Source of the DNA: Ignavibacteriota bacterium
GTDB lineage: Bacteria > Bacteroidota > Ignavibacteria > Ignavibacteriales > Melioribacteraceae
Direction: 5' to 3'
Length of the DNA stretch: 64,000 bases
Assembly: GCA_013112585.1 (NCBI GenBank)
Contig: JABFGH010000023.1
Location: forward strand, 1-64,000
A program made the translations under genes and the position numbers. The first letter of the stretch is position 1. Every line of letters starts with the position of its first letter. Shown here in pieces: positions 59,000 to 64,000 of the stretch. The notes beneath the pieces were generated by a model that did not search any database, was not told where the DNA came from, and saw nothing but the letters and a program-made list of their open reading frames with translations.

Positions 59000-61490
59000 G
59001 TTTTCCCTTTGCCGATATTAGATTAACGAATAACCTGTATGCACCCGGAACTCCGGCGGGCAATTGCCGGAACCATGAATAAGCTGTAAAAATAAAAACA
59101 CCTTGTCCGTAATTTGCATAAAGCAATCCTCCCAATTTTGAAGGTTCCCCTTTATCATTACCGGCAAGCAGGGGATACAGTTTTCCTTCCCAACTACTTG
59201 CAAAGTAAAGACCCCGCTCCTGAACCCAGCCTTCAAAGTCTTTTTCAGTAATTTTATTAGGTGAATTAAAAACTTGATGTTCGGGCATTAAAATTTGAAG
59301 CGGAGCTGTTTCATCTGCAATTCTATCTCGTCCCTGTGTACTGAAAGGGAACGGACCAATTTGATCAACCTGCGAACCAAACCGGGTGTTGTGCTGAACG
59401 ATCCAGGTGCCGCCTTGTTCAACAAATTCAATCAATCTTTTCTGCTGTCTGCCTAATTGCTCGCGGGTATTAAATGCTCTAATTCCGCAAATGATAACAT
59501 CATAAATTGAAAGGTCTTTACTGTCCAATTCATCATCGGTTAAAAGATCAAGCTCGTAACCAAGCTGCGTTAAAGAGAGGGGAATGTCATCACCGCTTCC
59601 CATTATGTAACCGATCCGTTTCGGTTCAAACTCAATATCTAATTTTACTAATTTTGTTTTCGCGGGCTGCAGAACTGTTTGAAGCGGAATGTGTGAGTAA
59701 TCAATTTCTATTATCTGATCTGTAAATGTTTTTCCGTTCATTTCTGCAATTAATTTTGCTGTGCCATTTTCAGTATTATTATTTGTAGAAATCTTAAATG
59801 CAAAATTTGCCTGATCATCTTTTTCCTCTAAATTAAAATTATACTCAGCCGGTTCGGAGTGCCAGCCATTTGGAAGTGATAGATAAATTCTGCCGATCGC
59901 ATTTTTTGTATTAGTTTTTACACTCACATTTACATCATGACTTCTACCTTTTGCAAAAACATAAGTCGGCTGTTCAACTGATAAACTTAGCTCCGGTCGA
60001 ATTACAAACGGGCGGAATTGTTCACCCTTAACAGCATCCGTCCAGCGGTGCTTTGCGGGAACTTCATATGTAAAAGATGTATTGAAAATATTCAGGAAGA
60101 ATTTTGTTTTGATTTCTTCCCCATTTTCTGCCAAGCCAATTAAGGCGGGATCATTAACCGTAAAAACTTTTCCGTTATGTTCTTCCCTTAACCAGTAGGG
60201 TTGAGAATATTCGGCATCTTTTGGGATAAAACTAATCTGCTTAAAATTCAGGGGGGTGTTTTCTTGTAAAGTTAAATTAATAACAGTATCACTCGCGGAA
60301 TAAGTAGTAGATATTTTTTCAACTTTAATTGGAACGGATGAACGGTTTACGATCATTGTTCTTACATCGATGCTCTCGCCGGGAGAAATGCCCGGCTCCC
60401 AAACAATCGACTCAAGCCACAATCCGCTGCACATTTTTATAATCTCTTTAATTTCTTTCTTCTTTAGGTTTACCCAATATCCATCTTCAAGCTGATCTAA
60501 TTTGTTATAAAGACCAACTAAATCCTCTACAATTTTTTGAGGATGCTGAGGCTCAAACTTTTTAATGATTTCATTAACAGAATTTTCAACATCAGAATTA
60601 TTTGCAACTCGATTCCATGTTAAATCAATACCTTCAAACAAATTGTTTTTTAGTGAATCGCCCGCTGTCAAATCGAAATGATTTAGCTGAGTGCCGCGAC
60701 CGGGGCTTACCCCAAAACCTTGACTCTTATGCATCGATCTACTTTTTGCAGAAATCTCGGAAAATGATTTTCCTAAAATGGGATTGTATTCACCGATATC
60801 AATTGCAGCAGCTTTTGATGATGGCGACCAGGTGTTCCATAAAACTCTTTTCGGCTGCCGGGGCTCAAGTTTATCTAATTGTTCGGGGAATCTTGTCGGA
60901 TCGGCAGCAGCAAATAATGCCTCTTCAGCTAAAATTGCTGATGATAAATGATGACCATGCCCGCCCTGTGTTTTACTAAATCGTGTAAGAATTATATCCG
61001 GTCGAAATTCTCGTATGACTTTTACGACATCGCCCAAAATTAATTCCTTGTTCCATAAATTAAGTGTTTCATCGGCAGTTTTTGAATATCCGAAATCTAT
61101 TGCTCTGGTAAAAAATTGTTCCGCGCCGTCAAGTCTTCTTGCAGAAAGTAATTCCTGTGTGCGAATCACTCCGAGCAAATCGCCTTTTTCTTTCCCCAAT
61201 AAATTTTGCCCGCCATCTCCGCGGGTTAATGATAAATATGCGGTTCTAACAAGTTTGCCTTTTGACATATAAGATAACACTGCAGTGTTCTCATCATCGG
61301 GATGAGCTGCAATGTATAATACACTTCCTAAAACTTTTAGCTTTTTAAGGGATTGAAGAATGTGCGAACTTGAATAAGTACTTTGGCTTAAATTAATACT
61401 AATTGGAAAAAGAATGAGCAGTAATAGAATAAGTGATTTTTTAACTCTGAACAATTTATACTCCGAACAAAAATTTTTTTGTGAACTCAT
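58992..61490 (-). CDS. PIG-L family deacetylase, exported, multidomain
   Basis: An exported protein of 832 aa. The ATG at 61490 is preferred, because the extra residues from 61565 come from an octad repeat array. The signal peptide (LILLLLILFPISINLSQS) is followed by the PIG-L deacetylase domain (about 35-300): AAHPDDE with the first metal pair, TRGDGGQN and the HGHHL block with a further His. A linker with NEW3/Ig-like beta domains (about 380-620) and a C-terminal ThuA/glutamine amidotransferase-like domain (about 640-830: DVIICGIRAFNTREQ, GGTWIVQHNTR) follow. It probably deacetylates GlcNAc-type glycans or glycosides and passes the product to the symporter. Confidence 0.88.
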   Translation of the reverse strand: MSSQKNFCSEYKLFRVKKSLILLLLILFPISINLSQSTYSSSHILQSLKKLKVLGSVLYIAAHPDDENTAVLSYMSKGKLVRTAYLSLTRGDGGQNLLGKEKGDLLGVIRTQELLSARRLDGAEQFFTRAIDFGYSKTADETLNLWNKELILGDVVKVIREFRPDIILTRFSKTQGGHGHHLSSAILAEEALFAAADPTRFPEQLDKLEPRQPKRVLWNTWSPSSKAAAIDIGEYNPILGKSFSEISAKSRSMHKSQGFGVSPGRGTQLNHFDLTAGDSLKNNLFEGIDLTWNRVANNSDVENSVNEIIKKFEPQHPQKIVEDLVGLYNKLDQLEDGYWVNLKKKEIKEIIKMCSGLWLESIVWEPGISPGESIDVRTMIVNRSSVPIKVEKISTTYSASDTVINLTLQENTPLNFKQISFIPKDAEYSQPYWLREEHNGKVFTVNDPALIGLAENGEEIKTKFFLNIFNTSFTYEVPAKHRWTDAVKGEQFRPFVIRPELSLSVEQPTYVFAKGRSHDVNVSVKTNTKNAIGRIYLSLPNGWHSEPAEYNFNLEEKDDQANFAFKISTNNNTENGTAKLIAEMNGKTFTDQIIEIDYSHIPLQTVLQPAKTKLVKLDIEFEPKRIGYIMGSGDDIPLSLTQLGYELDLLTDDELDSKDLSIYDVIICGIRAFNTREQLGRQQKRLIEFVEQGGTWIVQHNTRFGSQVDQIGPFPFSTQGRDRIADETAPLQILMPEHQVFNSPNKITEKDFEGWVQERGLYFASSWEGKLYPLLAGNDKGEPSKLGGLLYANYGQGVFIFTAYSWFRQLPAGVPGAYRLFVNLISAKGKHD

Positions 61491-61508
61491 TTTAATCAAT
61501 TTTAATTT

Positions 61509-61569
61509 CTTTGTGACTTCGAGTCTTAGTGGCGAAAAAGCAAAGCCACAAAGGCTCCAAGGCACTAAG
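61509..61569. repeat. Octad array pair
   Basis: F units at 61509-61532 (CTTTGTGA, CTTCGAGT, CTTAGTGG) and R units at 61538-61569 (AAGCAAAG, CCACAAAG, GCTCCAAG, GCACTAAG), imperfect inverse complements. They lie in the upstream region of the PIG-L gene and give a false longer frame there. Confidence 0.75.
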
Positions 61570-61610
61570 TATTGATGAACAAAATATATTCATCCGCAAC
61601 GTGAGTAATT

Positions 61611-61654
61611 CAAAAAAAAAGTATGGAAGCTGCATAGTTAAGCACAACTTCCAT
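61611..61654 (-). terminator. Terminator of the DUF2911-TPR gene
   Basis: On the minus strand TGGAAG (complement of 61648-61653) pairs with CTTCCA (complement of 61624-61629), followed at 61620-61611 by a run of nine T. Confidence 0.7.
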
Positions 61655-61692
61655 TAAGTACAATAAATATAAGATAATTTGTCTAATATATT

Positions 61693-62775
61693 TTAAAGTC
61701 CCTTAATTATTCCCTCAATCCTAGCTTTTTGCTGACCCGGAGCTTTTTCATAAGCGATTTCATAATTCTTTTTTGCACCGGCTTTATCACCTTTATTATT
61801 AAGGGCTTCACCAAGACTGTCGTAAACATTCCAGGCATCGGGATGCCGTTTAATATTTAATTCGAATATTTTTATTGCTTCATCAAGCCTGTTTTGTCCC
61901 ATCAATTGATAACCGTAGTTATTTAGTTCCGCTTCTGTGGCAATCTCGAATGCACCTTCCATAATTTTATCACCCTCAGCCTTTTTTCCTTTTGCAGTTA
62001 ATAAACCCGCTTTTACAGATTTATTATTAAAATTATCACCGCCATTCATACCCAAAGCTTTGTCAATCCAGGTCATTGCTTCATCAAGATTAACATTATT
62101 CTGCATGCAATAACGCGCTGCTGCACCAAAGGCAGCTTGATTAAATCCCGGCAGATTTGTGAGTTCTTTTCGGAATCTATCAAGTGCAACAGTATGCTGA
62201 TCGAACTCAACCTTAAATGGTACTTTAACTTTACCCCAATGAACAAAGACATCAGATGACGCTTGAGTTAAATTTTCAAACCCGAATGTAAGAAGTTCAC
62301 TATGTGCGGCTTGTTGTGGTTTTGCTTTTATTCTTAATGCGTCATTGGACTGCTCATAAAAAAAACTGCCCCATGCATCAATATCTTTATTAAAAATTAT
62401 TGTCCATTCATCCTCTTGAACAATAGCATGAATACTGTAAATACCTGCAGGTATTTTTGAGCCGTTTATTTTCGCGTCATGGCTCAATGAAATTGTGGTA
62501 TTCTCATTTGCGCCAACCCTCCATGGCATAGGCTTGCCATTGCCGAAACCATTTGGTGCCAATCCGTAAGGAACAAGTGTGCCCCAAATCTCTCTTCCGT
62601 TTGCACTTGGTCTGCTGTAGTTAATTTCTACATCTGCAAAGCCAATTGCTTGAAATACTTTTGCCTTCTGGCTAACACGGACAAAAGAAATATTTTGCTG
62701 CGCGGATGTTTGTGTAAACAAAAATAATCCTAACGAAGCAGTTAGAATAAAAAACTTAGTAAATTTTGATCTCAT
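61693..62775 (-). CDS. DUF2911 protein with TPR tail, exported
   Basis: A 360-aa secreted protein (signal ending TSAQQ) behind RBS GGAGA. The DUF2911 domain (about 25-195) has FADVEINYSRPSANGREIWGTLVPYG and PWRVGANENTTISLSHD, closely like the 192-aa paralogue at 46234. TPR-like units (about 225-355) follow: AMTWIDKALGMNGG, GYQLMGQNRLDEAIKIFELN, DAWNVYDSLGEALNNKGD. Function unknown; the TPR tail suggests protein contacts. Confidence 0.88.
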   Translation of the reverse strand: MRSKFTKFFILTASLGLFLFTQTSAQQNISFVRVSQKAKVFQAIGFADVEINYSRPSANGREIWGTLVPYGLAPNGFGNGKPMPWRVGANENTTISLSHDAKINGSKIPAGIYSIHAIVQEDEWTIIFNKDIDAWGSFFYEQSNDALRIKAKPQQAAHSELLTFGFENLTQASSDVFVHWGKVKVPFKVEFDQHTVALDRFRKELTNLPGFNQAAFGAAARYCMQNNVNLDEAMTWIDKALGMNGGDNFNNKSVKAGLLTAKGKKAEGDKIMEGAFEIATEAELNNYGYQLMGQNRLDEAIKIFELNIKRHPDAWNVYDSLGEALNNKGDKAGAKKNYEIAYEKAPGQQKARIEGIIKGL

Positions 62776-63246
62776 ACCGATTCTCCAATAAATATTTTTA
62801 ATTTTATTTTTTACTGATAAATACTTCAGCAGTCATAATATCAGACGCAGTATCCGTTAAATAGTGTTAAAAAAATGTTAAAAAGGGGTAAATTGATGCA
62901 CTAAATCAAAATGTATATATCAAAATTGTCAGGGATAAATAGCGCATTAATAACAATAAGATATCCTATCCAATTTTGACAAAGTTATCTTGTTATTTAA
63001 GTGTTTTTTTTAAGTTTAACGCTGTAATTTAGATCACAAATAGAATCATTTTTATCGCTATATATTATTTATCGTTTATTCAAAAATGTATAGAAAGACT
63101 AAAACTAACTTGTTCAAAATAAAATCGGTTTTCTATATAATTATGCAAAATATTTTTATTAGAGTTTTGTTAAATTAATTGTTATATATAATCTAAAATA
63201 ATTTGGCATTTGTGATAGTATTGCTAAAAATTAAGGAAGGGTTAAA
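62776..63246. other. 471-bp AT-rich intergenic region
   Basis: No gene or strong hairpin was seen. It lies between divergently transcribed genes (61693-62775 minus and 63247 plus) and must hold both promoters. A purine-rich RBS (AAGGAAGG, 63233-63240) serves the LamG gene. Confidence 0.5.
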
Positions 63247-64000
63247 ATGAAATGGATAACTATTTTATTAGTGTTTTTTACTTTCATTGATGTGATAATT
63301 TCTCAACCAGGTATTGAAAATTGTCCGTCAGGTATGGAGCATCTCTGGAAATTTGATGAAACTTCCGGACCGCCATACATAGACTCGTATGGCTCATCAG
63401 ATGGAATTTCATCTTCACCACCAACACAAACCTTAGGTATTGTAAATAATGCACAATATTTTAATGGAGTCAATGTTAGCGGAAACGTAGTTGATGTTCC
63501 CCCTGACAGCTCATTTGATTGGGGTCCGGATGACAGTTTTACAATTGAATATTGGATGAAATCAAATAGTACTGTCAATGCCGGTAACAGAGTTATAATC
63601 GGAAGAGATGATCCAAGCACCTATCTCCAATGGTGGTCGGGTCACACAGCAGCCGGCATTCCTGCATTTTACCTAATTAGTACTACGAAGGTTAATGGAG
63701 AAAAAGAAATTGTAAACATGAGCGGTAGTTTTAGCATACTTGATGACAATTGGCATCATATTGCTGTAATGAGAAATGGTGTTAATGATTCTCTATATTT
63801 ATATGTAGATGGAGTTCTTGAGGATTCAAAATATTTTGATTATCAATATGGATTTGACTCTGCAACTAGAAATTTAAATATTGGTTACCTGGATTTCATA
63901 AATGGATTTCGCTACAAAGGCAATCTTGATGAAATAGCACTTTATAATAGAGCTTTAAGTGCAACTGAAGTTCAGGCTCATTATGGGAATGGTTTTGCAA
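63247..64000 (+). CDS. LamG-domain exported protein, N-terminal part (cut by window edge)
   Basis: ATG 63247 behind AAGGAAGG opens a frame that runs past the window end (251 codons visible). It has a signal peptide ending VIISQ and a LamG domain that closely follows the protein at 6397: NCPSGMEHLWKFDETSGPPY, FDWGPDDSFTIEYWMKSN, IIGRDDPSTYLQWWSGH, WHHIAVMRNGVNDSLYLYVDG and LDEIALYNRALSATEVQAHY. It is therefore a paralogue and probably also ends with a T9SS sorting domain. The rest is not in view. Confidence 0.88.
   Translation, partial: MKWITILLVFFTFIDVIISQPGIENCPSGMEHLWKFDETSGPPYIDSYGSSDGISSSPPTQTLGIVNNAQYFNGVNVSGNVVDVPPDSSFDWGPDDSFTIEYWMKSNSTVNAGNRVIIGRDDPSTYLQWWSGHTAAGIPAFYLISTTKVNGEKEIVNMSGSFSILDDNWHHIAVMRNGVNDSLYLYVDGVLEDSKYFDYQYGFDSATRNLNIGYLDFINGFRYKGNLDEIALYNRALSATEVQAHYGNGFA

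Noticed and set aside
60602..60979. Plus-strand frame of 125 codons
   Set aside because: It is inside the PIG-L gene, with no RBS or recognised motif.
63303..63620. Minus-strand frame of 105 codons
   Set aside because: It is antisense to the LamG gene, whose plus-strand frame starts at 63247 and is open to the edge.

Overview
The window is AT-rich, has dense coding on both strands and looks like a chromosome segment of an Ignavibacteria/Melioribacteraceae-type bacterium (Bacteroidota/Chlorobi group). The main clue is the type IX secretion (T9SS) C-terminal sorting domain starting NQNYPNPFNP on three complete exported proteins (6397-8226, 43157-45856, 47808-49973). Many Bacteroidota-style lipoproteins, DUF2911 proteins, S9 and M3 peptidases and a PIG-L/symporter operon agree with this. 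No rRNA, tRNA or CRISPR array was seen. The taxonomic call is inference.

Layout: 1-122 is the cut end of an IS3-like insertion sequence. 260-2129 holds small enzymes: an SGNH lipoprotein, an ArsC-like protein, a TM1266-family hydrogenase regulator and a zinc ribbon. 2184-6134 holds a TPR serine hydrolase and a Na+-efflux-type ABC pair. 6397-16817 holds a LamG/T9SS protein, a class III cyclase, a 1-Cys peroxiredoxin, a TolB/TPR signalling protein, a deacetylase-like lipoprotein overlapping a secretin-domain gene, and the first of two phosphatase-fold lipoproteins. 16858-23971 holds an S9 peptidase, a TetR-SDR regulatory unit with two matching operators, the second phosphatase-fold paralogue, an epimerase and a metallophosphoesterase. 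25205-28663 holds typA and an accessory patch: orphan HigA, a decayed DUF1016 fragment and an intact DUF1016 nuclease-like gene. 28812-37579 is the pbpC/alpha-2-macroglobulin pair plus DoxX. 37691-40866 is very rich in repeats and surrounds a GxxExxY gene. 40883-56757 holds exported peptidases, T9SS proteins and lipoproteins, a methyltransferase pseudogene and a Na/Pi transporter with UspA. 57168-61490 is a PIG-L / 44-aa membrane protein / sodium:solute symporter operon. 61693-64000 holds a DUF2911-TPR protein and the start of a second LamG protein cut by the window edge.

The least explained feature is the intergenic DNA. At least ten arrays of imperfect 7- or 8-nt tandem repeats occur (8232, 37691, 38641, 39948-40862, 43099, 47560, 47763, 50112, 61509). 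They differ in sequence but share unit length, and many are arranged as inverted pairs. Around the GxxExxY gene these octad arrays alternate with about 95-bp spacers that look like decayed 3' ends of GxxExxY genes. Several REP-like palindrome families (GGGCTTTAGCCC, AGCGATTT, GAAGCCCAA, GAAGCAATCT) fill other gaps. No matching transposase for these repeats was recognised in the window.
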